Below, in pieces: positions 39,001-52,100 of a stretch of 64,000 nt of DNA. The number at the start of each line of letters is the position of its first letter. Positions within the stretch are counted from its first letter, which is position 1. The notes beneath the pieces are model-generated. The model was not told the origin of the DNA. It searched no databases and saw nothing but the letters and a program-made list of their open reading frames with translations. The stretch is taken from assembly GCF_023343835.1 (NCBI RefSeq), contig NC_064447.1, positions 248,001 to 312,000 of the forward strand, in the 5' to 3' direction. The position numbers and the translations under genes are program-made. The DNA comes from Lagopus muta. Its lineage: Eukaryota; Chordata; Aves; Galliformes; Phasianidae.

Positions 39001-39980
39001 GGAGGCTTTAAGCTATAGGTATGAAAAAACCTGAAGTGAGCACCATTGTGCACGCTGCCTGGCACTGCCATGGGCTGAGCTGCAGTGCCCTTTCCCTGCC
39101 ATCGCTCTTTGCTGCAGTTCCTGCTCCGTCAGCTCAGCCTGGGAGGTGGGCATGGGGATCTGGGCAGGGATGCAGGAGGAGGTGACGTCTCCTGCCGACT
39201 GCATTTCATCATTTCTGGGACAGTAACTATTTCAAAGTTATCTCAGCATATTTCAATTCATACTAAGAAACTCTTGGTCTCACTTTCAAACTTGGAAACA
39301 AACATTTCCCTTTTTTTTTTTTTTTCCTCAATGCCCCAAGCTTTTTCTGGGCATTGTTGTAGTTCAGTCTGTTGATAAGAGGTGGTGAAGCAACCTTTGG
39401 TTCCAGGTGTGCAGAGCTCAGAGCTGATGCCAGGCTGTACCTCATCTCACACTACTGCTGGTCAGGGCTGGCTGCTGCAGCAACTCTGCACTTACAGCTC
39501 CCCACCAAAAACACGGTGAGTAGTTTCTGCAGCTGCGTGCTGAGATGGCCCAAACAAACAGCCCTTGCCCTTCCCACTGCAGCCAAGTTGCAATCTTTTG
39601 TTTCCTAAGGGGTGTGGGAGAAAAGAGATTGTCCAAGAGGTATGAATCACCAATTCCTCCTTTCCATGAAGTACAGTGCTTTTCCAGAAAGGAGGCCGTG
39701 ACTGTTTTGGGAGCTGGCACAGCTGGAACAGGGAGCGTGGAGCTGCTGAGCAGCTGCTGCAGGTACGGCACAGTGCTGCAGTGAAGGCAGCCCTGCGGTT
39801 CAGCAGTGCCCCACATGGAAACAACTCACTGAATTCCATCACAGTGATGGGGTTTTACAGGACCTCCCTGCACTGCCCTCCGCTCTTCCAAAGCATTTGC
39901 TGAATTCAGTGCCAGGGAAAAATGCCACAGCCAGAAGCACGAACGGAAAAGGCTTCGTGCTTTTAAGATGTTTTGAATAG
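33050..39980. other. Intergenic region between DCUN1D3 and REXO5 3' ends
   Basis: DCUN1D3 (plus) and REXO5 (minus) converge here with about 7 kb between their polyadenylation signals. I see no exon structure. Contents include a 7-base tandem repeat at 34.58 kb and a T run at 39.31 kb. The first 0.7 kb is AT-rich and may be extended DCUN1D3 3' UTR. Confidence 0.55.
34576..34602. repeat. Heptamer tandem repeat (GATTAGA), about 3.9 copies
   Basis: Twenty-seven bases made of perfect GATTAGA units right after a run of six G. It is a simple microsatellite in intergenic DNA. Confidence 0.9.
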
Positions 39981-39982
39981 CT

Positions 39983-39988
39983 TTTATT
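39983..39988 (-). terminator. REXO5 polyadenylation signal
   Basis: AATAAA on the minus strand (TTTATT on plus) lies about 127 nt downstream of the REXO5 stop codon, in AT-rich sequence. It gives a short 3' UTR. Confidence 0.7.
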
Positions 39989-40114
39989 TTTAGAATTTAT
40001 AGAAGATACAGTGTGAAAGCCCATTGTTCCTACAGCAAGGGCTCTTTACAAAGACATCAATGTTTAAAATAACTACAAAGATCTTTACAAAAGACTGATT
40101 AAAAATTTGGCAGC

Positions 40115-43100
40115 TTAACAAGCACTGCTCCCTCCGTCATCTTTTATTCCCATCAGACCAAGGCCGGACTGTGATCCATGAACGCTGCAACATAAACAAG
40201 AGATGTTATTTCTGCTCAGGGCAGCCTTGATGCATACAAGCTAGCTGCTCTAGCAGAGAGAAGCCTGCAACCCCCCAGTTAAGCAGATTGGAAAACTGCA
40301 TGTATTATTTTCCATCCAACAACTTTTGTTATTCTTTTTGAACAAGAAGTTTATCAGTCCCCTGGGAAACAGTAATTTGGGAACCTCACTTGGCATGAAA
40401 ACTCTCCCAAGCTTGGGATGGCACTCCCTTCTTCCCAACAGTCCTGAATATGGCTGTTACATGTAGGCAGGATTTGATAACAAGCTTGTGTGAGAATCCG
40501 TATGTGCAATCAGCACCGCTCTAATGAGGTAGAAACTGCTGCTGTCTCACTTTGCCTGCTATTATTCTTTGAAGTGATGGGCAACCAGCTAAATGATCTT
40601 TTCTTAAAAACTAAGTGTTTTGGAACAAACTTGCTAAGCAGCTACTAGAAACTGGACAATTACAGCAAATCATGCCAAGAGCAGCATGTGTGCATACTGA
40701 AATGGTTTGTCATGGGCACTGAGCACAAACAGACTCTTGGCTCAGGATGCTTCACTCTTCCAGGAGCAGTGGTCCACAAGATAACACAGCATCACGCTGC
40801 CACTCCTCAGGAAGCTCTGCAGGTAAGAGTGGCAGGGCTGGCTGCCCACAGCGAGAGAGGTGCTGCCCTGTCCCCCTGCTTCTCTGTCAATGCAGCTTTT
40901 GTTAAAGGGAACTACAGACAAGCAGGGGTAGATGTGCGACCGAGTGGAGACACAGCCAGTCACTATGGCCTTGCTTGGGAAAGATTTACACTTTCTAGTC
41001 CAGCTACCACGAGACACCTATTAGATTGTGGCTGGGCTGTACTGCTTTGTTAGGTGGTTTGAAAACAATCAAACACACAAAAACCCAACAACCAAAAACC
41101 TGGCTGCTGCAGAACCTCAGCCCGATTCAGTTTGACACACAGAAAGCTTGCTTGTGTGTCAAGACAATTGCAAAACTGTATCAGCTTCGAAACAGCGACA
41201 AAATGTCCACCAGGGGTTTCATCCAACCAGAAAACCCGTGCAATTAATTAACGCTCTGGATTTCACCCCTGCTAATCTGGAGCATGGCTTATGAGAAGAA
41301 TTTACTGATCAGTTTTATTAGCCTCATATGAAAGTCAGACAATACAACAGCTTCTTGGGCCTTTTATCACGCTTTTGTTTCCTTTTTAATGAAGATGAAA
41401 ATAAAAGCATGAGGCAGTAAGTTACCTGTTCATTCCAGGAAAGAGAACAACGCACAAGGTGTTATCCTGCAGACTTCTATAAAGCTTTTTTATATGGTGG
41501 TCTAACTTCTTCACCTTTTTCTTTACATCCTGCTCCTGCACAACAGAATACAAGTATTACAATGACCCATTCTTCTGCAGGTATGTAATGATCACATTTA
41601 GAAATGTTTTATGAGGAGACTGAGCTGGGGCAGCGTCAGGGACTGAGCAGGTAAGGAAACAGTGACTGTTACAGCTGGCATTTGGAAGTGCACCAGCTCA
41701 GCTGCAAGGAGAGCTGCATGCTCTACTCAGATGGCACTACAACTTCCTCCAGTAAAAGGGACAGCTACAAGCAGACCAGACCTGTTCTTGCCTGCAACAC
41801 TACGACACAATCCACTTCTCTCTCTGACTTCTGTACCATTTCCTACACCTGTGCACTGCTTAGTTAGCTCTCAGGTGGTAGGCTCCAGCCGCCGTGTAAC
41901 ATCACTCACTGCCCTGTGCATGGACACATGGCATCCTGGCTCCCAGGGCAGTACGTGGTTCGGTGTTATTCACCTTCACACTGATGAACAGTAACAAGCC
42001 AGCATAGCCTTAAACTCACAGAGTCAGACAGTGGTGCCATCTTCTCACTTAAACTGTTTCCTCTTTGCTTTTCACTGCTGTGATTCATTTGCCAAATCCA
42101 TCTCCAGAGGTGACCTGAAGCAAGAGCGTGCCTACTTCTGAGCGTGCTGCCCCTCACAGCCCAGCCATTTATAGCTTCCAGGGCATCTGCCGCACTTCGC
42201 GATTTCTGGAATTCTGAAAAACAAAGAGAAAGGGATTGTGATTTAACACTTCTTGTTCCCTGTTCTTTGGCACCTGCAGGGCAAGGCTAAAGGTGGAGCA
42301 GGAGGAAGATGAGAAACTAAATCACTCCAGTGAGCAGATCCTATCTTGCTTCAGGCAAGTGTCAGACTACTGAAGCGTCAGATAAATACAACAACACTCA
42401 TCCAGTTGTTCTCCTGACTTTCTAGAAGGGATCACTAGTCGGTGTGAAGTGCAGAGCAGCCAGGCATGCTTTCATTGGAGTATTTTAAATAGTGGCACTT
42501 GGAGCACACGTGAGTTTCCATCATATTTCCAAGAGCTGCTGAACAAGCTTGCATGAAGGAAATAAGCAGACTGCACTGCAAAGCTACTTACTGAGAAAAC
42601 AGCAGGTGCTGTGCTTTCCACTCTGGAGATCCTTTGGCAGGAAAAGAGTTTCCAGGTCTTTCAACAGACTGAATTCTTCTTGCAAATCTGTCTCTGTTAA
42701 TGACTTCTTTATTCCTGCCACATAAATCACACCTTCGTTTTCTATATCCAGTTCCAGTTCCCTTATCAGAACATCACAGTCCAGTGTAGCAGCAGTGATG
42801 GGTCTCTGAACCTGAAGTGAAGTGAGGAACAAATGCAACACATCAGCCAAGGCAACTCTGTCTTCTAAGCTGCTGTTTTAAACGATTTTGTTTCACTATC
42901 AAAACTCTGTTAGCTATTTCCCTTTCCTTGAAAAATGTAACTAGTGAAGGATAGCTTAATGAGTCATGAAAAAGGAAAAGATCATGTTTGCAGTGCAAGA
43001 ACACTAGACAAATAAGAACCCCATTCTGCTTATTCAGCATTTCAACACCCAGCAACTCACTCTCCATTTTAAAGGTGGAGTTGCCAACTCAGGGTGCTTC

Positions 43101-46100
43101 CTAACACCTTTCTGCTGTCCAACAGAAAGGAAACGAGACCAAAGCGTAAGTTGCCTTGGGAGCTGGTGGCAGCACAGCCAGCCAAGATCCACCCACACTC
43201 TATGCACTACGTAGATTTTAAAAGACTCACGCTGGCCCATATTCCTAAATGTAATTTAGGCTTTTGCTATTTACTTTGCTTACCTTAATGCACGATCCTG
43301 CTACCTCAGCTCCATTTAGGCTTTCCACAGCAAGCTGGGCAGCTTCCAGCACGCTGTACTGGATACAGACATATGGCTCGAAACAAAAGGACAGGATACC
43401 TCAGGTTTATGAATAGCAGATATTAGCCCTCCCCTTTTACAAGTCAGGTCTCAGGGTTCTTTTCTGTTTTAAATGGCACATAAAGGCTTCAAGTGGGTGA
43501 TACAGGTAACACTCTAGATACCGCAACTACTAAAAACAACCTTCAATTAGCTCAACTATTAAAAACAACCTTCTTCTGCCATTACAGGCCTTGGTATACC
43601 AGCTCTGTTGAGGGGGACAAAAATCATCTCAGCATTATCAACACACGGTTAAAGCCCTGCAGCTTGGACAGCAACATTGTACCATATCAGCTGTGTTCAT
43701 TCTTGTCAATGTCTGCAGCAGCTTTCACGTGTACTGAGAACTGTCCCCCTCACACCCCGCTCCCCAAAAATCACCAGAATAACTGGTATTTAAGTGGTTG
43801 TAATCTATAGCTTTCCAAGAGATTACTCTTGACTTCACTGCCTGTCAGCACACTGAATGCTGCTAGTGCTCCTCACCTGGTACGTTTCAGTCACCACTGT
43901 GAGGGATCTGATCGGCCCACACCTTCCAAATTCTTTTTTCACAGACTTCAGGCAAAAGTCTTCTTCAAAAGGACCTGCGTAAATTGTCAGCATGTCAGTC
44001 AGCTTGTTTCTCACCTGTAAGAACACAGATTAGAGAAGCAACTTCACAAAGCAAGGAAACTATCCGCTTCCACCAGATACATCATGGGTCTTCCCAAGCT
44101 CAACATTGAGGACAGTTCACACTCAAAAAAAAATGACTACCTTTTCACAAAATCCAGCAAGACGGTGAGATGCAACATACTCTGGATCCAAACTGAACTG
44201 AATTATACTGAATGTGGAGAGGGGAACATCTTCCAAGGCTCTCTGAAGAATCTGGAAGGAAAAAGAGTATGAAGTTCAAAGAGGTAACTGTATTGCAGCA
44301 AACCTGAAGCAGAGCTCCTGACCTTAATTCCCACCTCTAATTCTCATCACTGTCTAAGGAAAACCTCCAGCAGAAATTATTCTCTAGCGAGTCATGAGAT
44401 AGTGACAGAGGATCAAAGCTTATTTTTCAATGTTCAAGTGGATTCAGCTAACCTAGTTAGGTTATTCAGCTAAGCTGGTTAGCTAACACCCTTACTGAAA
44501 GTACTGTCAGTCAGCTTTTTAAAACATGACCCACCCACCGCCTCAGGACAAGAAGAACTTTTAACAGCTTGGATGCTTGCTCAGACCAACCCACTCTGTG
44601 TCCATTCACCTGTTTGTTGGAAGTGCTGAGGTCACTCCGACAAAGGCCAGAAGAGTCCAGTTCCTGTCTACCCAAAAGGAGGGGCTTCTGGCCCATCCCC
44701 TGCAAGCAGGCCAGAAAACTAGCAGAGAGAGAAAAAAAAACCTGCACATTACAGTAGTTGTCAATGTGGTGAGTTAAAAGCTTTCAAGAAGTGCCCATTA
44801 TTGAAAAATGATACAGTTCATTAAAGATATTTTAAAGAATGTTTTCGTCCTCAGAAGTCCTGAAAATGCGTCCGAAATTTAAGATGTAACTTCTGAAAAC
44901 GTGTTAGTGCTACTCTACAATTCAGTGTCTCCCTCTGAAGATACTGGAAGCCTTCCAAAAACAGGACAAGTCTTTCATTTCACTGAGGATTCAATCAAAG
45001 GAAAAAATATGCATCTCTGAGAATCTTGTTACCATGGTTTGGATAAGTGTGGAGGATCATTCAGCTGCTTCTGGACCCCACACTGCTGTGGCTGCATCAC
45101 AGATTTGTTTGGTGAGACTTCAGTCTGCCTTTCAGCTGCCAGCAACATTTCCAAGTTTAGTTCTGCTACCTTGTGGAAAGAAGATGAGCAGTTGGCTTTC
45201 ATCTCTGTTAATTGTAACTAACCACCAACCATGTGCTTGCTCCATGAGTTACCTGGCCACATTCCACAGCAGTGGAGAAACACAGGCATTCATCTTTTGC
45301 CTTAATATTTTCTGTTGTCATTTTCAAGCAAGCAGTATTTAAGCACCATCCAGCAAGCACATCCAAAAAGTGTTCTCAAAAACCAGCAATGCAAGAAAAA
45401 GATTTAAGACTCATAATTGGCATCTTGAATCGGTGCCAAAACATAGAAGGTCCCTCACTTGTTTCACTGAGAAAAAGACAGGCTGTCCCACAGGCTGTGA
45501 GTGTCAGAATCTTTCTCTTCCCAATGCCCCTGTAAGAGGTCAGCAGCAGTGCTGATTCACGGCAGTGTCTGAGTACTGGTGATGTTCCAAGTTACTGAGA
45601 TACCAAGATACAGGCTGGAAGTAAGCTACCACAACCAAGGCTTATACCACAGCTTCATTTCCTCAGTAAAAGAACGGGCAAGAGTGTTTATTCATCGTAA
45701 GCACGACAATTTGCATGCTCTGCCATTCAGGAGATGAGACACAGATACCTTTGCTGGTCCTTTCTTAATAAAGAACTGAGCCAATTCCAATGCAGCTCTA
45801 GCATCTTCTGCAGGATCGTGACCAAGCCTCTGTTGGCACTGGATCTCCTTCCTAGGGCATCAAAATTAAATGTACAGGCAGGTTACCTACTTTTCCATAC
45901 TAATTAACATCTTTTTTTTTCGAAACGGGATCCTTTTCAGCAAAACAGCTTTCCTCTCTAAAAACCATTTCAATTCTGTGCAGCAGCATTTTCGCTAAAT
46001 ATTTCCCAAAGTTACTGCAAGAAACCTTTCTGCCATATTGAGCAAAACACTGTTCACAGGGTTTGAAAGAAGCAGTGCAGCATAATAATTCTACGATCAT

Positions 46101-49100
46101 TCTCCATTTTCTCCCTTGATCAATGACTGAACTCACAATTTGCACACAGGCAAGGAGGTAACCTCCAGCTCTGGGAAGTTTGGAGCTGAGTTGTGAGCAC
46201 TGCACTGCTAAGACATGCTATGATAGTTGGCATTGGAAGGGATATGATTAAGTCAGTACATCATACTTACCTAAATTAGCATTTCTTTCTGGATAGCTGC
46301 AACAAATATCATTTGTGTGAGCCAGAGTGCATCTGCTGTACAGCATACACTATACAGCTGCAGTAAAGCTGGTTTTGTGGTTCACATACAAACAAGAACT
46401 TGGTTGTGCCAAGCATCTTTGCTCAAAACCAGGCCAAATTGTTGTGCTGCTTAATGTTTCAAGGAAACAGTAAATTCTTCATTACTGTGTTCATTTGCTT
46501 GTTCCTTTGAGTTTTAGTGGAAAAAAATACTCTGTTGCTACTGTTGGAAAAGCAGGACCCTATGACCCACAACTGTTCAAATAGTTCCCATGACAATGCT
46601 GTCATAATCTTACCCTAAAACAGCTTTGGCTAGAAATTTTAGCTTAAATCTTCGGCCTTCATTTCTGGCAAAAAGTAATGAAGTATCAATAACACTGGGA
46701 TGGATCATCTGGAAGAAAGGAAATATCACCAGTTTAATTTAAGAACAGCAGTCAGAGAATTGGGCAATAACTCCATTGTTATCTGTGCCCTTTCATTTCA
46801 GTTGCCAGTTTCTCACTGACAAATAATTGGTAACGACAAAACAGATGGTAATAATGAAACAGGCCCAAATCTCTTTTCTAACACTTTGCTGGGAAGACCA
46901 ACGTTGGATTAGAAAGATTCAGGGATTTTACGTTGGCTTAATTAAATATAGTAAGGACTTTGGTTCTTCCCATGACAGAGATGTCAGAAGCACCCAGAAG
47001 CAGCAGACAGTAATGCTTCCTTTGCACATGTATCCCTGTCTAATCAGATTCCTCCCTTCCTTTTGGGTTGAGAAGAGCAGATAGCAAGTTTCATATATGT
47101 AAGAGCAGTCTCTCTCTTTCAAATCCTTACAAACATAAGGCTATGCATAATGAAAAGCAATTAACAAGTGTACACTAATAAAAAGAACTGTTTGGACCTT
47201 TTACGTCTGAAATGAGTATCGCAGGGTTGGGATAAACACTCACTTGCAAAGCCTGAAGATCAGCATTTAGAGAATGACCCACCAATACTGCATCATGGGG
47301 AAGTATCTTTTTCAGTCTGGTTTGTATGTCTGGCAATCTTGTTTTCACTGGAAGCAGCATTTTCCTTGTGACTCCCGAGTATCTTCAAAACAGAAATTAG
47401 ATGAGGTACAAGCAATGCATTAGCAACAGCATTTACTGGAGAACATCACGAGCAGGGCATGCAAAATATGAATCCAGCATAACTTATGACAGAATGCTAT
47501 TTACTGCTTTCTCTGCGGGCATATTCCAAGAGGAATCCACCAGAGGATGCACAGATATTAAGCTGCTGTGCTGCCACATCTGTTTGTGTCCTCTCAAGCA
47601 TGACTTATTAAGCAATGCAGTTCTCAGCATCAGATAACACAGGTAACAAAATCCTACAAGGCTGTTATGCAAGGAGGTGCTTCACACAACCTGAGTAAAC
47701 AGGCACCTCATCTCCTGCGTAAATCCAAGCCAAGACTTGGAGAAGAGATGGTTTGAGTTTGGTCTGCTGCAGTTGTAATGAGCCCAGCCCTAGAGCTGTG
47801 AGCAAGCAGATGACCTATGCTATTCTCTATCTACCGATATGCAAACTTAGCTACGGAGCAGAGAAAGCTGATTTACAATCCTGTAACTTACTCACCCTGT
47901 GTCCTTTTTTATATCCAGCCCTGAAAAATAGCCTGTACGGTGATAATTTACTTATTGAAGAACTTTTCCTACAGCACTGCAGAATGACAATGCCTAGCTG
48001 ACAAGCAGATGCTCTGTAGCAGCATATACACAATGCTGGTTATTCTAACCACGTAGCACAAACTGCATTCTTAACAGTGAGTGAAATGCAAGACACCACT
48101 GTGAGAGCATGCACACCAAAGTGTTCTGACAGACTGTATAGAAGGCTTGATCTGAAAGGGCTGCAGGTCTTAAAAGATGACGATAAGAAACTTTAATGGA
48201 AGTCACCTGGTGCAGTAGTTCACTATCACACTTTCTGGTTTGACTAGCTCATTCATAAGGCACTGCCCCTCTGCATCCACCAAAGAGACACGAGTGACTT
48301 CATTCCCTCTTGCAGTCAGGCACTGTTAGAACAAAGCAGAGGCAGGCACTGGATCGGCTGATGCTGCCATTCGGATTCCTTAGCTTTGACTACAGGCAGT
48401 GTCACTACAAATCACTTTACTCGGAGATCCACCACTTGCAGCTTTCATACCATACCATGCTTCATTTCAAGTGGTAAACGCCTGCCCTAAACACATCAAA
48501 CACACAGCCAAGCTTAACACAAAGAAAACCTCTACAGGGAAATGCTGAATTCACAGAATCAGTTTGCACTCTGCAGTGCAGAGCTGCCATTGACAGTGTC
48601 TTCACCTAAGAAGAAAATGCAATTTAAAAGCAGACCCCAGACCACATCATTAGTCACTCAAAGATGCTGCCACAGAACTGTGATGGCTACAGAAAAGACG
48701 TGGGACAGAGACATCTTTGCACTCCCAAACCCTGGGGAGGGCAAAGGCAGGGAACTGTAAACAAAAACCTCAGGAGTGACTACAGCACTGTCAATAGCAG
48801 ATCCAGATGCTGCTGTAGGAGCCAGCACAGAACTGAGCTCTCTGCTGCACTGCTCAGGACAAAGATAACTTTGCTGATGTCTCCAGAACCACTGAGTCCT
48901 TTCCATGGCTGCATTAGCACTGGTACCATCAAAGAATGGACTGTAAGCAGATACGTCAGAAGTGGTTTAATAAATGCACAGGGTGCTTGGTTTGATTTGG
49001 AACAGCCAATAAGAGCTTGGCTGCTTGACTATGCTTTGCAGGATCACACATTTACTGTTACCATTTCACAATCCAGACCGAAGAGGGGGCTGCTGTCTGT

Positions 49101-52100
49101 CCTCTGAAGATCACACTCTGTGTACATATAACCCTTACATCCTGGTGAATCTAAAATGAAAAGACACATTTAAGACACAGACCTCTTTCTTCTAATAGTT
49201 ATCATACAACATACATCACCAAAAATCTCATTCATTTTCAAAATTAAAAAAAAAATCATACCAACGAAAACCTCAGAAAACCAACCTCTCATGGGATAAT
49301 CGTTCTTTTTCAGCTCTTCCAAAGTTAGAGTATAGCTCGTGAGGCCTCGTTTTTCTCTGCCATATTTCCGGATGATGGGATCACATTGCAAGCCTGAGCT
49401 TTCAGGGACACATTCAACACCAGTGGAAATCAAGCCTGGAATGTACAGAATGGTCTGTCAGGATCAGACAGCACTCCTTACTTGCAGTCTGCACAAATAG
49501 GCACATTCAAAGGCTACACCACTGTACATATATCAGGATACTTAATATACACTGGCATACAAGTTTATCAGGACACTTAAATCTACTCCCAGCACAGCTA
49601 CTGACACTGCTAGCAGCTTGTGAGCCGACTGTACTCCAAATCTATCTCACATTCCTCTCAGCTGAACAGAGGGGACACCTTCCTGTGAAGCACGACAGTA
49701 CAGTCATTTGTTATCTCATGTAAGCCACAAAAAGCAGCTCTCTCTTCTTTCTACTTTCTCTACAAATTTATTTCCCCAAAGTATTATTCACAGAAAATGT
49801 GCTGTAAGTGTGGCTCTAGAAGCAAGCACTGAACTGACATCACGATCCACAACTGTATAAACTTTACTATTTTGTAGGTGATCCTCTGCAGGCTGCACTT
49901 CTAGAAAACTGTACCTGATGTCTCAGCTCTGTGACAGCGCGTCAGGCTTACAGACAGGGTGCTACAGGACTCTCATTACAGTGAAAGTAACAGCTGCTTA
50001 ATCTCCCACTTAGGACTTGAATTCAAGATCTTTGTGTTACACTTCTAACAATTTCAGTGAAGTTCTTTCTCATGGTAGTTTTGCAGATTTTTTACATGCC
50101 TGTTGGATTACAGTTACCTCTATAAAGAGTGTAAAAATAGGGTATCAGTTGTCAACACACCTGTTCTTTACCTTCATTTGCAGCTCAGTATAACTAAAAA
50201 ATAACGGACATATCTTACAATAAAATAATCACAAAAGGGGTAATGAAGCATCAGAATTTTCTACTAAACTTGTCAAAAGAAAATCTGCTTTTTGCGTTTA
50301 CTTGTTACAATAAACCCCAGAGAGTTCCTGAAGTAGTCAGTGTAAGTAGACTCTTGGCATAAGCCATTACACTTTTTCTTTTTACTATAGCAGCATGCTA
50401 GGATTGCACAGGGTGCAAAGATATTAAATTACTCCTGAAAATGAATTGCTGCAACTGAAAGAGAGAACTCAAAGCCAAGTGAGGTACCTTGTGCAGTGCC
50501 TTGAGGATTCGGGTTCGCTCCTTCACCACACAGACTGGTTAGGAAGTTAGCTGAAGGGGGTGGTAACGTGAATCTCTGAAAACAGAGATGTGTTAGAGAC
50601 TTGGAAACACAGCAGAAATGTCAAGCATATAAGATGCCTCTTTATCGCCAGTCCACTCCAAGTTAGAGAAGGAAGGACAGAAAGGAAGTATATTTGGCAT
50701 TTTCTGAGGAAAATTTGAAGAAATCTGTTCTCATGACACACAGTATAGAATTGTATGTTACAAGGAGAAAACTTTGCCTTCACTGATGTGATTAAGAACA
50801 CAAATCCCAGTCCTACACTGATAAGGACCTAAAGCAGTTCCAGACTTTCCATGATTTTGCATTTGCTGCAGTTTGGGGAACTATGCTAGATCAAAGCACT
50901 CTTCCCTTTCCCTTTCCCTTTCCCTCCCCTTCCCTTCCTTCTTTCCCTCCCTCTTTCCCTTTTCTCCTTCCTCCCCTCCCTCCTTTCTTGATTTTGCTTG
51001 CAGCTCAGAAAATTAAAATGACTCTTAATAATCTTGAAATAAATGGGAGAAACTTGACATAGAGCACACACAGATTTTTCAATCAGTGGGAAGGGAACAG
51101 CATAACTCTATTAAGATTCTCCTCACTCACACCCAAGAGCATATTTCAAATCAGCAGAGGTATTTTTAATCTCCCAGGCAGCCTGAAGAAGTCAGAAGCA
51201 TTGAGGACTGAAATGCCACAGCATAGACATTTCACCTGGTAAGGCTGCAGAGATCTAAGCCTTGAAAATCTGTTTCTCACACTGCAGCCCTGGCCTCAGC
51301 TTGAGCTGTCAGAGCCTAGAGAGATGCTCGCATTCACTTGGTGAGCAATCAAAGGCAGCCGCTTCCTGCTGGAAAGGCCACAGTCTCAAGCAAGCAGTGG
51401 CAAGCAGTAACCAGGGCACAGCTTCAGCACTGGAAGAATTTTAGTAGACAGCAGTGCAGGGACTTACGTGCTGGAACACTTTTCGGAGGTGTTTGAACTG
51501 TAAATAGAATTTGTAGAAGTGGAGCTGGCTCATTTCATGCAGAACAATAACCACAACCCCAGCCAGACGGCTTTGGTGATAAACATGGCACCAGCTGCAA
51601 TAAAACAAATAAATAAATGAATACATAAAACTCAAAGCAACACAATCATCATGCACTCTTAGAAACAAACTTGGAGCCAGACCAGCTTTTAAGTCCATCA
51701 ATGGCAAAAATGTCAAGTGACTTCAGTGAGAAGAGGCTCGTATCGCTTGTCTCAGCCAGCCACAACACAAGAGACACAACACAAGAGACAGAGAAAGAAT
51801 GAGTTGTACCTGAACTCCACTCCTGGCTCAGATATAGGTTCAGGTCTTACCATACCTCACTTATATGCATCAGAATACAAACACAAACCAGTATCTCCCG
51901 CTGTAGTGATGCAATCTGGTCAAACTAAGATTACTTCATCAAAATGAAAAATTCACAAAATCATTTTCTATTCAGTACTGAAAGCCTGAAATGTTTTTTG
52001 CATGTAGCTTTACTGCAAGACACGCTGCATGTCACCAAACTTGAGTCAACCAAGGCTATATACCCCCTCAGCCTTTCAGCAGGAAACAGAAGAGTTACTG

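Noticed and set aside
50886-51071. Lys/Arg/Glu/Gly-rich 61-residue minus-strand frame
   Set aside because: It is the translation of the purine strand of a simple repeat.
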